From Silene latifolia (Eukaryota > Streptophyta > Magnoliopsida > Caryophyllales > Caryophyllaceae), in the NCBI RefSeq assembly GCF_048544455.1, contig NC_133538.1, positions 37,573,469 to 37,637,468 on the forward strand: 64,000 nucleotides of DNA, in the 5' to 3' direction. Shown here piece by piece: positions 1 to 10,479 of this stretch. The translations under genes were made by a program, and so were the position numbers. A model generated the notes under the pieces. The model did not search any database. It was not told where the DNA came from and was given only the letters and a program-made list of their open reading frames with translations. The first letter of the stretch is position 1; every line of letters begins with the position of its first letter.

Positions 1-10
1 AACTGAGGAT

Positions 11-761
11 ATGAAGTTAAGAGTCTTACAGTCTGGGCCTGTTTTCTTTGATAACAAACCTGTGGTTGTCAAGGAATGGACTCCGACTGCTAAGCTGATT
101 CGTGAGACTGTTGATATGGTACCAATCTGGATCAGGTTCTATGGGTTACCTCTCAAGTTTTGGGGGAATGCGTTGAATAAGATAGCAGGTCTGGTTGGGG
201 TTCCTGTGAGGTGTGATAGCAATACACAACTGAAAATTCATAGGGCATGCGAGGGTGATGGTTGAAGTCAAAATGGGGGCTGACCTACCTGATGTGATAG
301 AATTCACTGATGAGTTAGATGTTTTACACAGGCAGATAGTGCAATATGAGTGGAGGCCTACCATTTGTGCAGAGTGTAAAGGTGTGGGGCATGTGGCTCG
401 GGATTGCAGGACAAAGCAGCAGAAAGGGCAAAAGAAGGTCAGACAAAAGTGGGTCCCAAAGGAGAAGGTGCAGCAACAACCTGTTGTTGTACCTGAACCT
501 GTTGTGATTCCACCACCTGCTAGTGCTTTAAGGATCCAACCCAGGAATAACATTAGTCTTTCCAGAGGCTTTGTTACTCCAATACCTGTGTCTTTTACTC
601 CTTTCTCACCAGCAAGAGTCTTGACTAAGTTTACTAGACAAGGGGGAATGAGCATGGGAAGTGGCAGGAGAACTTTCTTAGAGGTGCTTGAGCATTCTGT
701 GCAATATCAAGTGATTGAAGAGGAACCAGGGGAGCAAGGCCTTGTCATTGAGAATGGGTAG
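11..761 (+). pseudogene. LINE ORF1 (gag-like, CCHC zinc knuckle), partial
   Basis: The 3' part of ORF1, the nucleic-acid chaperone of the LINE RNP. The first 85 codons (11-265) resemble the plant DUF4283-type domain (motif PIWIRFYGLPLKFWG); the rest (255-761) is in another frame, so one frame change lies around 250-265. A zinc knuckle CX2CX4HX4C (CAECKGVGHVARDC) lies at 363-404, followed by a basic and proline-rich tail. The stop at 759-761 overlaps the proposed ORF2 start ATG at 754 (ATGGGTAG), a compact arrangement suggesting coupled translation of ORF2. The N-terminus is beyond the window edge. Confidence 0.82.
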
Positions 762-3700
762 TATTGGTTTCTGGAACGTGCGTGGTATGAATAGTGTAAA
801 TAAACATAAGGATATTAGATGGTTTTTGCATTCGAATAATTTAGGAGTTTGTGGGCTATTAGAAACTAGAGTAAAAACTGCTACTATTAATAAAGTTCAT
901 CAAGGGATTGACTCTCATTGGTCTTTGGTTCATAATAATGATAGCCATGATGGAGGCAGGATTTGGATTATTTGGGATGCAAGTAATTATGATGTGGAAG
1001 TCTTGAGAAGTGAGGCTCAGGTGGTGCATACTAGAGTTACTTACCTACCAACTAGGAAAGCTTGGTGGTTATCAATGGTGTATGGGTTTAATAGGTTGGC
1101 TGAACGTGCTATTTTATGGCAATCTATTAAGAGTATGAGGAATGCTGTTAGAGGTCCCTGGGTTGTTATGGGTGACTTTAACAACGTGCTAGCTATGAAT
1201 GAGAGAATTGGATCAGAGGTTACTGATGCTGAGGTTAGAGATTTCCAGGAGTGTGTTGATTATTGTGGGTTATGTGATATTCCTTCTCAAGGAGCATTTT
1301 TCACATGGACAAACAAACATGAGATTGGGGACTTAAAAATCAGTAGAATTGACAGAACTCTTGTCAATGACAGCTGGTTACTTGAGTTTCCAAATACTAT
1401 TACAATTTATCACCCTGAGGGTGTATTTGATCATTGCCCGTGCACCTTGCAGCTCACTTCTGAAGTCAGGAATCAGAATAGATCATTTAAGTACTTTAAC
1501 ATGTGGGGGAAGGACCCTAACTTCCATAATATTGTTCAAGCTAGGTGGAGTGATCAGTTGTATGGGTATAAAATGTTTCAGCTAGTAAAGAAACTTAAGC
1601 TACTGAAACAACCTCTGAAAGAGCTTAACAGAATTGGTTATGCCAACATTGAGACCACTGCTCAGGTTGCATTGAAACATCTTCACAATGTTCAGATGCA
1701 GTTGCAGGGTGACCCTACTAATGTTGGTCTGCAGCAGGCAGTTAAGGATGCTGATCTCCTCTATAAGGATCGTGGACAAGCTTTGAGAAGTTTCCTTGCA
1801 CAAAAAGCAAAAGCTCATTGGATGAGGGATGGTGATGATAATACTCATTACTTCCATAGTGTCATTAAAGCTCGTAGGATGCAGAATAGGATCCTAAGAA
1901 TTTATGACATGGATGGTCAGAATCACACTACCTCGACTGATATTGAAGCAGCTTTTATAAAATACTATAAGCATATCCTGGGAACACAAACTAAGGTGGC
2001 TAAGGTGCATATTGGCATAGTTCAGAGAGGAAAGGTGCTAAATAATGAGCATAAAATGAGGCTGATTGTTGATGTGTCTGATACTGAGATCAAAGAGGCT
2101 TTGTTTTCTATACCTGCTGATAAAGCACTTGGACCGGATGGGTATACCTCACAGTTTTTTAAAGATTCATGTGACATTACTGGAGCTGATTTATGTGGTG
2201 CTGTGAAAGAGTTCTTTACTGCTGGACGAATGCTCAAACAAGTCAATTCTACCACATTGACTTTAATTCCTAAGAAGGACAGACCTGTGACAGTGGCTGA
2301 TTTTAGGCCAATTGCTTGTTGCAATATGGTTTATAAAATTATTTCTAAAGTGATTTGTGCCAGATTAGCAACTGTGCTTCCTGATATCATTAGTGAAAAT
2401 CAGAGTGCATTTTTAAAAGGGAGAGACATTGTTGATAACATACCGATATGTCATGACTTAGTGAGGTTATACAAAAGGAAAGCTTGCTCTCCTAGGTGTT
2501 TAATGAAGGTGGATCTCAAGAAGGCATACGACTCTGTTGAATGGGAATTCATTAGGCAGATGTTGGTTGCCCTGGAGTTCCCTCAAAAGATGATTTAATG
2601 GGTTATGGACATATCTACTCCCTGGTTTACATTGTCTCTAAATGGTTCTACTTTTGGGTACTTTCAGGGAAAAAGAGAGATCGGACAAGGAGATCCAATG
2701 TCTCCTCTTCTTTTTACCCTTAGCATGGAGTACCTTAGTAGAATTTTGAATCATGTGACAAGTACCTTGAGTTCAATTACCATCCCATGTGTAGAGCACT
2801 CAGGCTGACTCATTTGTGTTTTGCGGACGACCTCCTTATGTTTTGCAGGGGAGATAGACAGTCTATATGTACCATTCTGAGAGCTTTTGCTACTTTCTCT
2901 AAAGCCTCTGGACTGGTAATGAATAGAGAGAAATCTGATATCTACTTTAATGGTATGTGCAATGAGGATAATCAGTATGTGATGAGGGTCTCAGGCTTCA
3001 GAGAAGGGAACTTCCCTTTTAGGTATCTGGGCATTCCCATTTCATATAAAAGAATGGTTGTTGGGGATTGCTCTAGGCTTGTGGTGAGAGTGGTAGTGAG
3101 AATTTGAGGTTGGGGAGCTAGAAAGTTCAGTTATGCAGGTCGCTTTGTCCTTGTTCAGGCTGTTCTTTCACAGCTGCACAGTTTTTGGGCTCATATTTTT
3201 CTCATTCCTATTACTGTGATGGACAGAATAGAGCTTATTTGTCGAAATTATTTGTGGAGTGATTCTGAGGAATTTATGAAAACTCCTCCTGTAGCTTGGA
3301 CTAAGGTATTTACAGGGAAAAAATCTGGTGGTCTTGGTATTATTAATTGTAAACTGTGGAATGTGGCTATGCTTGGCAAGTATGTATGGTGGCTTCCTTA
3401 AAGGCAGATCATTTATGGATTCGATGGGTGAATCACATGTATATCAAAGACCAGCATTGGATGGATTATGTTCCAACTGTTAGCTCTAGCTGGACTTGGA
3501 GGAAACTTTGCCAGGTCAAGGAGCAACTTAAACCTGCTTACTATAATGGTCACTGGAGGACTAATGCAGGGAGATACACTATCTCTGAGGGTTACAGTTG
3601 GCTTCAACGTGATCAGGCCAAGGTTCCTTGGCATCCTGTTGTTTGGAATCGTTTCAATATGCCCAAGCACTCGTTTATAGGATGGCTGGCTATCCAAGGA

Positions 3701-3850
3701 AGATTACTCACTAAGGATAGACTAGTACGTTTTGGGGTTACTCAGGATGCTACGTGTGATATGTGTCTGAACCATGCTGAAGATCAGTCTCATTTGCTAT
3801 ATTATTGCTGGTTCAGTAGCCAATGTTGGGCTATGCTTAAGGATACTTGA
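754..3850 (+). pseudogene. LINE ORF2: endonuclease, reverse transcriptase, zf-RVT
   Basis: ORF2 of an L1-clade LINE. From ATG 754: endonuclease with catalytic-type motifs FWNVRGM (N8), LLETRV (E37), VMGDFNNVL, SRIDRTLVN and FDHCP; then reverse transcriptase with IPKK..P....FRPIACCNMVYKIISK, FLKGR, KVDLKKAYDSVEW, GQGDPMSP and the catalytic FADD near 2822-2833. The C-terminal part has W..VWN...PKHSFIGWL and a CDMC..H....C cluster, the zf-RVT domain of plant LINEs. A TAA at 2596-2598 interrupts the RT, the frame changes near 2790, a TGA lies at 3105-3107 and the frame changes again near 3360. The protein nicks target DNA and primes reverse transcription from the nick; this copy is inactive. Confidence 0.92.
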
Positions 3851-4198
3851 GTGGTGTAGCTCATGGAGATGCAGGTCTCTCATGAAAAAAAGGATTGTCT
3901 GTGCTGCGGTTTTGGCCTTGGTGTATCAGCTGTGAAGGGTTCGTAATGTATGCAGGGTGGACTGTTACCTCCCTTCTCCTACAAGTGTAGTTAAAACTGT
4001 GCAACAAATTGTGCAAAGTAGCGGTCAGCAGTGGAAGTGGACTTCTAAGTACCAACGTTTGAGTTGGACCCCTTGGATGTAATTTGTTATATCTGTAGTA
4101 GTTCATAGTAGGGGCACTATGGTTTGTGTATATTGGTGATTGTAATGCATTATCTTAATTATTAATATAATTTTCACATTTCACCAAAAAAAAAAAAA

Positions 4199-4681
4199 GA
4201 TAATAACGAAAGTAAGAACACCGTAGAATAAGAATAACCAGCTTAATTGTATATGATTCTTGTGTCAGTTTCCGTGTTCCTTACAAATGTTTCTCCCATC
4301 TATTATAGCCTCTCTATTCTAACGTTTACATTTGATCTTCACACACTTCCTAGCCGTTGGAAACCACTTCCTGATTAATAAGGCATATTCCCTATTAATT
4401 CGGTTGACTCATTCTTGTTTAACGACATCCCCTTCTTCCTTTTTGCACGTTGCAGTATGTGGAGATGTTCACGTTCTTATAGTTTGATTTGGTCTTCCGC
4501 AAAAATAGGGCTTGTGCATAATTATCCTGTTGATTTGCTGATTGATTAGCCTGCAAGAGATTTCTACCAGGCCTTTTGAGTAGCTTCCATGTCAAATAAT
4601 AATTGTAATCGCCCAGCCTCTGGTTGCCCCAATCAGCCTAATTAAGTCAGGCTAGACTGAAGTCAGACCAGGCTAAATTGG

Positions 4682-4715
<34 letters not shown>
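4199..4715. other. Intergenic, no gene seen
   Basis: AT-rich sequence after the LINE poly-A with no convincing reading frame. It contains a weak imperfect dyad around 4620-4682 (CCCCAATCAGCCT against AGGCTAAATTGGG). It ends in a 30-bp AT microsatellite (about 4686-4715) that abuts the TIR element to its right. Confidence 0.6.
4686..4715. repeat. (AT)n microsatellite
   Basis: About 15 AT units directly left of the inverted-repeat element at 4716. A similar TA tract lies just beyond the element's right end. Confidence 0.85.
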
Positions 4716-4718
<3 letters not shown>

Positions 4719-6049
4719 AGGATCATGTAAGTCCACCTTTTTTGGTTGAGTCCATAAGTCCTAATGTAGGCCTTTGGATCTATTAGATGAGTGGTGGAGA
4801 TTAAATTTAAATGGATGACCAAGATTAAAACAAACCAAACCCTACCTCTCTCTCACATTTCTCTCATTTCTCCTTCTCTCACATCTCTCACCTCTCTCTC
4901 ATCCTTCTCTCACAAAGGCGGCAGCACACCAACGCCCCACCGCGGCCGCCCTCACCACCACCATACCGACGCCATCACTCCCGCCGCCAGCCTCCTCTCT
5001 GCCACCACTTTTTTTTTCCCGCCGCCTTTCCAGATCTGAAAAGTTATCCTTCGGATGAAAACTGATTTGACTTATGGTTAAATACGCATAATTTTGGTAA
5101 TTGTTACTGATCTATACGCATGTATACGGATGAATTGAATACTGATATGATTTATATCATAGTATAATTATGCCTATCGCCGTTGCCGTTCACATGTTAT
5201 CTGGTATTATTAGTTTATTTGTAAGGCACCGAATTTTTTTTTAATCGCTGTTGATATTTGAATAGTGGCAGACATGCATGATATTTGATTCATTCATTAT
5301 GTTAGGCATAATTCATTAAAATATAGTACCCTTAGCACTTTTGGTTTCATAATGGTTCTGTTTATTTGGTTTCATAATGGTTTTGTTTTTTTGAATAGTG
5401 GCAGACATGCATGATATTTGATTCAACCATTTCCGTCTGCCGCCTCCCTTTTTTTTTCTTTCAAATCTGAGATTTATATGGTGTTGTTGTTGGTTGTTGC
5501 GGTTTGGAGGTGGTGATGGGAGTGGGAGTGGGTTGGTGGTGCTGTGCGAGATGCGGCTGGTGGTGTGTCTGCCGTCTTTTTTTTTTCTAGATCTGAGATA
5601 ATAAGGGCTTGGTGGTGGTGTTGGTTGTTGCGGTTTTGAGGTGGTGTTGCTGTGGTGTTTGGGGTACGAGGTGGTAGGATGGCGGTGATGGTGAAAAAAT
5701 AGTTATTAGTATAAAGTTACACTTCCGAGGACTAAAGTTACAAATTTACGGACTAGAGTTACATTCTTAAGACAATAAAATTACACCTCTTTGACTAAAC
5801 TTACACCTTCAGACTAAAGTGACAGTCTTGAAGGGCAAAAATTACACTAGAAAGGACTAAAGTTATAATAGTAAAGTCTATTAATTCAAATTTATACATA
5901 CAAGTTATTATTATGACTAAAGTTACGACTCCAACGACTAAAGTTACACTTGAAAGGGTAAAATTACACCCATAAAAGTATAGAAACCACCATACGACTA
6001 AATTTATATCTAAAACGACTAAAGTTACACCTAAAACGGCTAAAGTTAT

Positions 6050-6596
6050 TGATACAATTCTGATGGCACTATTAATTAAATTAAATTAGTGCAGTGCCAG
6101 GGATCGAACACGGGTTTGAATTAGTGGTAGCTGATGCAATTAGGAGTAGTTAGGACGGAATAAAACTAATCAAAAGATTAGATTTCATTAGTTAGATTAT
6201 TATCTTTTAGTGGTCAGATTAATTTATTGTTTTCTATTTCATTTAGGAGTCTTTTATTGTAAGAAAATTAGGGCTATTTAAGTTAGAGTTGTAGTTATTC
6301 TAAATCATTGAAAGTTAATAAAAATTCCAGAAAAAAGATCAAGGTTGATCAGAAATTCCAGATTTGAGACTGTACTTCAAATCTTTGATTTAAGTTAAAT
6401 AGGTCTTTAACTTAAGCACCCATTGTTCGAGATATAGGTCTATTTCGGGCAAATATCCCATTGACTCGAAGTCTAGGCTGACTTCTAGTCAAATATCCCT
6501 ACGGAATCAAACTTGTTTCTCGGTCTTACGAGTCACGAGTTCGATCCCTAGCACAAAAATCGTCTTTTTATTTTATTCGCTTCCGCATTCGTATCA
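6050..6596 (+). repeat. LTR 1 of tandem TRIM-like element
   Basis: 547-bp LTR, TGATAC...GTATCA. Near its two ends it holds a 15-bp inverted pair, TGCCAGGGATCGAAC at 6095-6109 and GTTCGATCCCTAGCA at 6539-6553 (one mismatch), which resembles a tRNA T-arm (B-box). Followed at 6599 by the Met-tRNA primer site. Confidence 0.88.
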
Positions 6597-6837
6597 TATG
6601 GTATCAGAGCTTCGGCTCTTGATTTCCCTAAATCTAGACGGTCCTAGGCGTGTCAAACCAAGTTGTTAGTTGAATTTCTTGATTGCGATTGGAGTTCAAG
6701 GGTTAAACTTGAGCAGGTAGTTCGAGAGTTAATCGGTTTTGATTACTTATCTCAGGAGCAGTTCTAGTAACTTGTACGAGGCGTGACAGCAAAAAAAAAA
6801 AAATTATTATTCACGTGTACTATTCATCCGGGAAAAA

Positions 6838-7176
6838 ATGTCGGCGGTGTTCTCGTTTGAAAGCTCCTATGAGGAGAAGGTTAAGTTTGATCCGAAATTA
6901 CCTTCTATGTTTGATGATTATAATGATGAGGAAACCGTTGAGGTTAATGAGGAAATTATTCTCGTGCAAGGAGGGTGGAGGGGTGGAAGGCACGAGTGGA
7001 GACGAGTCAGACGACACAAGAGGGTTATAAATGATTACTATGGTTGCAAATTCATGGAGATTGAAGATGATGAGTTGAAGAGGAAATTAATGATTTGCCC
7101 ACATAACTTTCTGTTCTTCTTCATCAATTCTGCATCTGAATTTGCTAGGATTGTATTCGATCCAGGGGAATTCTAG
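6838..7176 (+). CDS. Small ORF in TRIM-like element, copy 1 (112 aa, unknown)
   Basis: Open frame of 112 codons from the ATG shortly after an A-tract, in the internal region of the tandem LTR element. It starts MSAVFSFESSYEEKVKF, is acidic in the first half (DDYNDEETVEVNEE), then has a basic patch (RGGRHEWRRVRRHKR) and a hydrophobic C-terminal stretch (NFLFFFIN). I do not recognise a family; a remnant gag is possible but unproven. An identical copy lies 1167 bp downstream. Whether it is translated is unknown. Confidence 0.4.
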   Translation: MSAVFSFESSYEEKVKFDPKLPSMFDDYNDEETVEVNEEIILVQGGWRGGRHEWRRVRRHKRVINDYYGCKFMEIEDDELKRKLMICPHNFLFFFINSASEFARIVFDPGEF

Positions 7177-7217
7177 GGTTCTAAGAATCGGGACGATTCT
7201 TTTGAAGAAAGGGAGTA

Positions 7218-7764
7218 TGATACAATTCTGATGGCACTATTAATTAAATTAAATTAGTGCAGTGCCAGGGATCGAACACGGGTTTGAATTAGTGGTAGCT
7301 GATGCAATTAGGAGTAGTTAGGACGGAATAAAACTAATCAAAAGATTAGATTTCATTAGTTAGATTATTATCTTTTAGTGGTCAGATTAATTTATTGTTT
7401 TCTATTTCATTTAGGAGTCTTTTATTGTAAGAAAATTAGGGCTATTTAAGTTAGAGTTGTAGTTATTCTAAATCATTGAAAGTTAATAAAAATTCCAGAA
7501 AAAAGATCAAGGTTGATCAGAAATTCCAGATTTGAGACTGTACTTCAAATCTTTGATTTAAGTTAAATAGGTCTTTAACTTAAGCACCCATTGTTCGAGA
7601 TATAGGTCTATTTCGGGCAAATATCCCATTGACTCGAAGTCTAGGCTGACTTCTAGTCAAATATCCCTACGGAATCAAACTTGTTTCTCGGTCTTACGAG
7701 TCACGAGTTCGATCCCTAGCACAAAAATCGTCTTTTTATTTTATTCGCTTCCGCATTCGTATCA
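7218..7764 (+). repeat. LTR 2 (middle) of tandem TRIM-like element
   Basis: 547 bp and, by eye, identical to LTR 1. It serves as both 3' LTR of the first unit and 5' LTR of the second, which is the signature of unequal recombination between LTRs. Confidence 0.88.
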
Positions 7765-8004
7765 TATGGTATCAGAGCTTCGGCTCTTGATTTCCCTAAA
7801 TCTAGACGGTCCTAGGCGTGTCAAACCAAGTTGTTAGTTGAATTTCTGATTGCGATTGGAGTTCAAGGGTTAAACTTGAGCAGGTAGTTCGAGAGTTAAT
7901 CGGTTTTGATTACTTATCTCAGGAGCAGTTCTAGTAACTTGTACGAGGCGTGACAGCAAAAAAAAAAAAATTATTATTCACGTGTACTATTCATCCGGGA
8001 AAAA

Positions 8005-8343
8005 ATGTCGGCGGTGTTCTCGTTTGAAAGCTCCTATGAGGAGAAGGTTAAGTTTGATCCGAAATTACCTTCTATGTTTGATGATTATAATGATGAGGAA
8101 ACCGTTGAGGTTAATGAGGAAATTATTCTCGTGCAAGGAGGGTGGAGGGGTGGAAGGCACGAGTGGAGACGAGTCAGACGACACAAGAGGGTTATAAATG
8201 ATTACTATGGTTGCAAATTCATGGAGATTGAAGATGATGAGTTGAAGAGGAAATTAATGATTTGCCCACATAACTTTCTGTTCTTCTTCATCAATTCTGC
8301 ATCTGAATTTGCTAGGATTGTATTCGATCCAGGGGAATTCTAG
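8005..8343 (+). CDS. Small ORF in TRIM-like element, copy 2 (112 aa, unknown)
   Basis: Exact protein copy of the ORF at 6838-7176, in the second internal region. The duplication is too young for its integrity to say anything about selection. No family recognised. Confidence 0.38.
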   Translation: MSAVFSFESSYEEKVKFDPKLPSMFDDYNDEETVEVNEEIILVQGGWRGGRHEWRRVRRHKRVINDYYGCKFMEIEDDELKRKLMICPHNFLFFFINSASEFARIVFDPGEF

Positions 8344-8384
8344 GGTTCTAAGAATCGGGACGATTCTTTTGAAGAAAGGGAGTA

Positions 8385-8931
8385 TGATACAATTCTGATG
8401 GCACTATTAATTAAATTAAATTAGTGCAGTGCCAGGGATCGAACACGGGTTTGAATTAGTGGTAGCTGATGCAATTAGGAGTAGTTAGGACGGAATAAAA
8501 CTAATCAAAAGATTAGATTTCATTAGTTAGATTATTATCTTTTAGTTGTCAGATTAATTTATTGTTTTCTATTTCATTTAGGAGTCTTTTATTGTAAGCA
8601 AATTAGGGCTATTTAAGTTAGAGTTGTAGTTATTCTAAATCATTGAAAGTTAATAAAAATTCCAGAAAAAAGATCAAGGTTGATCAGAAATTCCAGATTT
8701 GAGATTGTACTTCAAATCTTTGATTTAAGTTAAATAGGTCTTTAACTTAAGCACCCATTGTTCGAGATATAGGTCTATTTCGGGCAAATATCCCATTGAC
8801 TCGAAGTCGAGGCTGACTTCTAGTCAAATATCCCTACGGAATCAAACTTGTTTCTCGGTCTTACGAGTCACGAGTTCGATCCCTAGCAAAAAAATCGTCT
8901 TTTTATTTTATTCGCTTCCGCATTCGTATCA
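8385..8931 (+). repeat. LTR 3 of tandem TRIM-like element
   Basis: 547 bp, differing from LTR 1 and LTR 2 at about five positions. It is followed directly by the target duplication gttat. The differences are the only divergence clock in this array. Confidence 0.88.
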
Positions 8932-9163
8932 GTTATACTCGTAAAACAATAAAGTTACATATATTTTTGTTAAAATTACATAAATTCAAATTTATAAATT
9001 CAAATTTTCATATACACAATGACCTTAAAGAACAAAATTTCACTCATAAATTAATAAATTACTAAAGTTACACTCATAAAGTAGTAAAGTTACACTCAGA
9101 AATGATTGGCTAAGAATAGGACTTAGGGACTCAACCAAATTTGTGGACTTACCTGAACCTATC

Positions 9164-9185
9164 TCTCTCACTCTCTCTCTCTCTC

Positions 9186-9270
<85 letters not shown>
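9164..9270. repeat. (CT)n and (TA)n compound microsatellite
   Basis: A CT-rich tract (about 9161-9198) runs into about 36 TA units (9198-9269), directly right of the inverted-repeat element. Open frames made of Ile-Tyr repeats here are microsatellite artefacts. Confidence 0.9.
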
Positions 9271-9272
<2 letters not shown>

Positions 9273-9302
9273 AATATTTTCTTTTGCTATAAGTAATATG
9301 TC

Positions 9303-9363
9303 GAAATGTAAGTGGTGTTGCACACAAAATGGGACACAAAAATGGAACAGAGGATCCACACTG
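9303..9363. mobile_element. Possible decayed MITE end
   Basis: The stretch ATGGGACACAAAAATGG followed by AGAGGATCCACACTG resembles the right end of the MITE at 9899-10090 (GGGACACCAAATGGGACAAAGGATCCTCACTG in pieces). No matching left end was found. Between here and 9898 I see only AT-rich sequence. Confidence 0.35.
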
Positions 9364-9898
9364 ATCTCCAATAGCTGCACATCAACATGATCCTGGGACA
9401 ATGTAAAAAAAATAGAAAATATAAGATATACAATTTCTGAAATTAGCAAGACTATAATAATCAACCTCAAAACAAATTATAAAAATTAAAAACATGAAAA
9501 GTGAGTCGTAGACAAACGTTGAAGGTAATATACTGGCATATATAGGTAACTCCTAAATCATACTCCGTACTTGTAAATGACTCTAATAGCATAGTAGTAT
9601 ATACAATCTAGAATATGATATGGAGTAGAGTTTGTTTTTGGATGAAATTCTTTTTTTTTATTATATTTTTTATAATACAATGTATATTCCTATTGCCTTG
9701 CTATCCTTTTTTTATTAATTGTAATATTATATATATGTAGTGCATACAAGTTGAAGTCTATCACAATCAATCAATATCTATCTATAAATATAATTAAAGG
9801 AAGCTTTTTCGAGTGATTATAGAGAGTACAACCTTTACGAAATACATAAGAATCATACATTATTAAATATAGATATAGAAAATTCAATTCAATACAAG

Positions 9899-10090
9899 CA
9901 GTGAGGATCTTCAATCCCATTTTTGTGTCCCATTATGTGTCCCATTTCATACACATCTTGACACATCACTTGTTGCAAATAAAAAATACAAAATAAATGT
10001 GGTAATTTGTTGGGTGCCAAAATTTGTATGAAGTGGGACACGGAATGGGACACGGAATGGGACACCAAATGGGACAAAGGATCCTCACTG
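9899..10090. mobile_element. 192-bp MITE with CAGTGAGGATC inverted ends
   Basis: Begins CAGTGAGGATC and ends GATCCTCACTG, and both arms carry several ATGGGACAC-type words in opposite orientation, so most of the unit folds on itself. It has no coding capacity. The CAG/CTG termini suggest a hAT-derived MITE; the flanks aatacaag (left) and aatagaag (one base into the right flank) match at 7 of 8 positions, a possible imperfect target duplication. Confidence 0.7.
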
Positions 10091-10479
10091 AAATAGAAGA
10101 AAGTTAGATAGAGTTTGACCGTGTAAGCAATTGAGTACTACTACAATTCTATTACTTTTGTGTATATATACTTTCAAAGTTTCGGCAAATGTTGTCATCT
10201 ATTTAGTCTATTTCCTCTATATATTTTAAATAATTTCCATTCACTGAAAGATTTGATGTGGTATTTAAATGTCATTGTATGTATTGTATGTATACCTAAT
10301 TTTTGCTTAGTATTGATTGTTCATCTTTTCTAAATACTCAATATTTTGTTTTCAGGTAGCCAGGTAGAATATGTAGGACGCAAGTCTTCATTGAGAGCAT
10401 AACAATTAAAGGTAAGAAACTGAATTTTTTTTCATCCTTATATATGTTATTTTATTTATTAATTTTAATTTAACAGAAA

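Larger units (their letters stand above)
1..4198 (+). mobile_element. L1-type plant LINE, 3' part, defective
   Basis: Non-LTR retrotransposon entering from the left edge, so its 5' end is outside the window. Order seen: end of ORF1 (gag-like with a CCHC knuckle), ORF2 with apurinic-type endonuclease, reverse transcriptase and the plant zf-RVT zinc finger, a 3' UTR of about 330 bp, then a 13-bp poly-A tract at 4186-4198. The last bases before the poly-A (TTTCACC) also occur, reverse-complemented, at the poly-T end of the LINE fragment at 47961-48494, so both belong to related families. ORF2 is broken by two stops and two frame changes, so this copy cannot move itself. The target duplication cannot be checked because the 5' end is not visible. 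Confidence 0.93.
6050..8931 (+). mobile_element. TRIM-like LTR retrotransposon, tandem (3 LTRs, 2 internal parts)
   Basis: Small non-autonomous LTR element. The order is LTR, internal, LTR, internal, LTR, with 547-bp LTRs that start TGATAC and end GTATCA. The whole array is flanked by the 5-bp duplication gttat (6045-6049 and 8932-8936), so it entered as one insertion. A primer binding site for initiator Met-tRNA (TGGTATCAGAGC, 6599-6610 and again one unit later) follows the first two LTRs, and a purine run (GAAGAAAGGGAG) precedes the second and third. The first two LTRs look identical while the third differs at about five sites, as expected if unequal crossing-over between sister copies made the array. 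At about 0.9 percent LTR divergence the insertion is young. No pol genes, so it would depend on helper enzymes. Confidence 0.88.
4716..9163. mobile_element. TIR-bounded non-autonomous DNA transposon (MULE-like?)
   Basis: The ends form a terminal inverted repeat of about 55 bp: the left end GAAAGGATCATGTAAGTCC... continues GGTTGAGTCCATAAGTCCT, and the right end read in reverse gives GATAGGTTCAGGTAAGTCC...GGTTGAGTCCCTAAGTCCT. Inside both ends lie many scattered copies of a subterminal motif GACTAAAGTTACAC (about 5710-6045 and 8940-9095). The left part (4840-5040) is CT-rich then GCC-rich, like a 5' UTR of a plant gene. No transposase is visible. The left end abuts an AT microsatellite, as in Mutator-like elements that favour TA repeats; a clear 9-bp duplication is not visible, so the superfamily is a guess. 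An LTR element is nested at 6050-8931; without it this element is about 1.56 kb. Confidence 0.65.

Noticed and set aside
9040-9470. Minus-strand frames rich in Ile-Tyr
   Set aside because: They are translations of the TA microsatellite and have no other content.
9775-9810. Possible Helitron 5' start (TATAAATATAATTAAAGGAAGC)
   Set aside because: The wording is suggestive, but no matching 3' hairpin end was found at a plausible distance.
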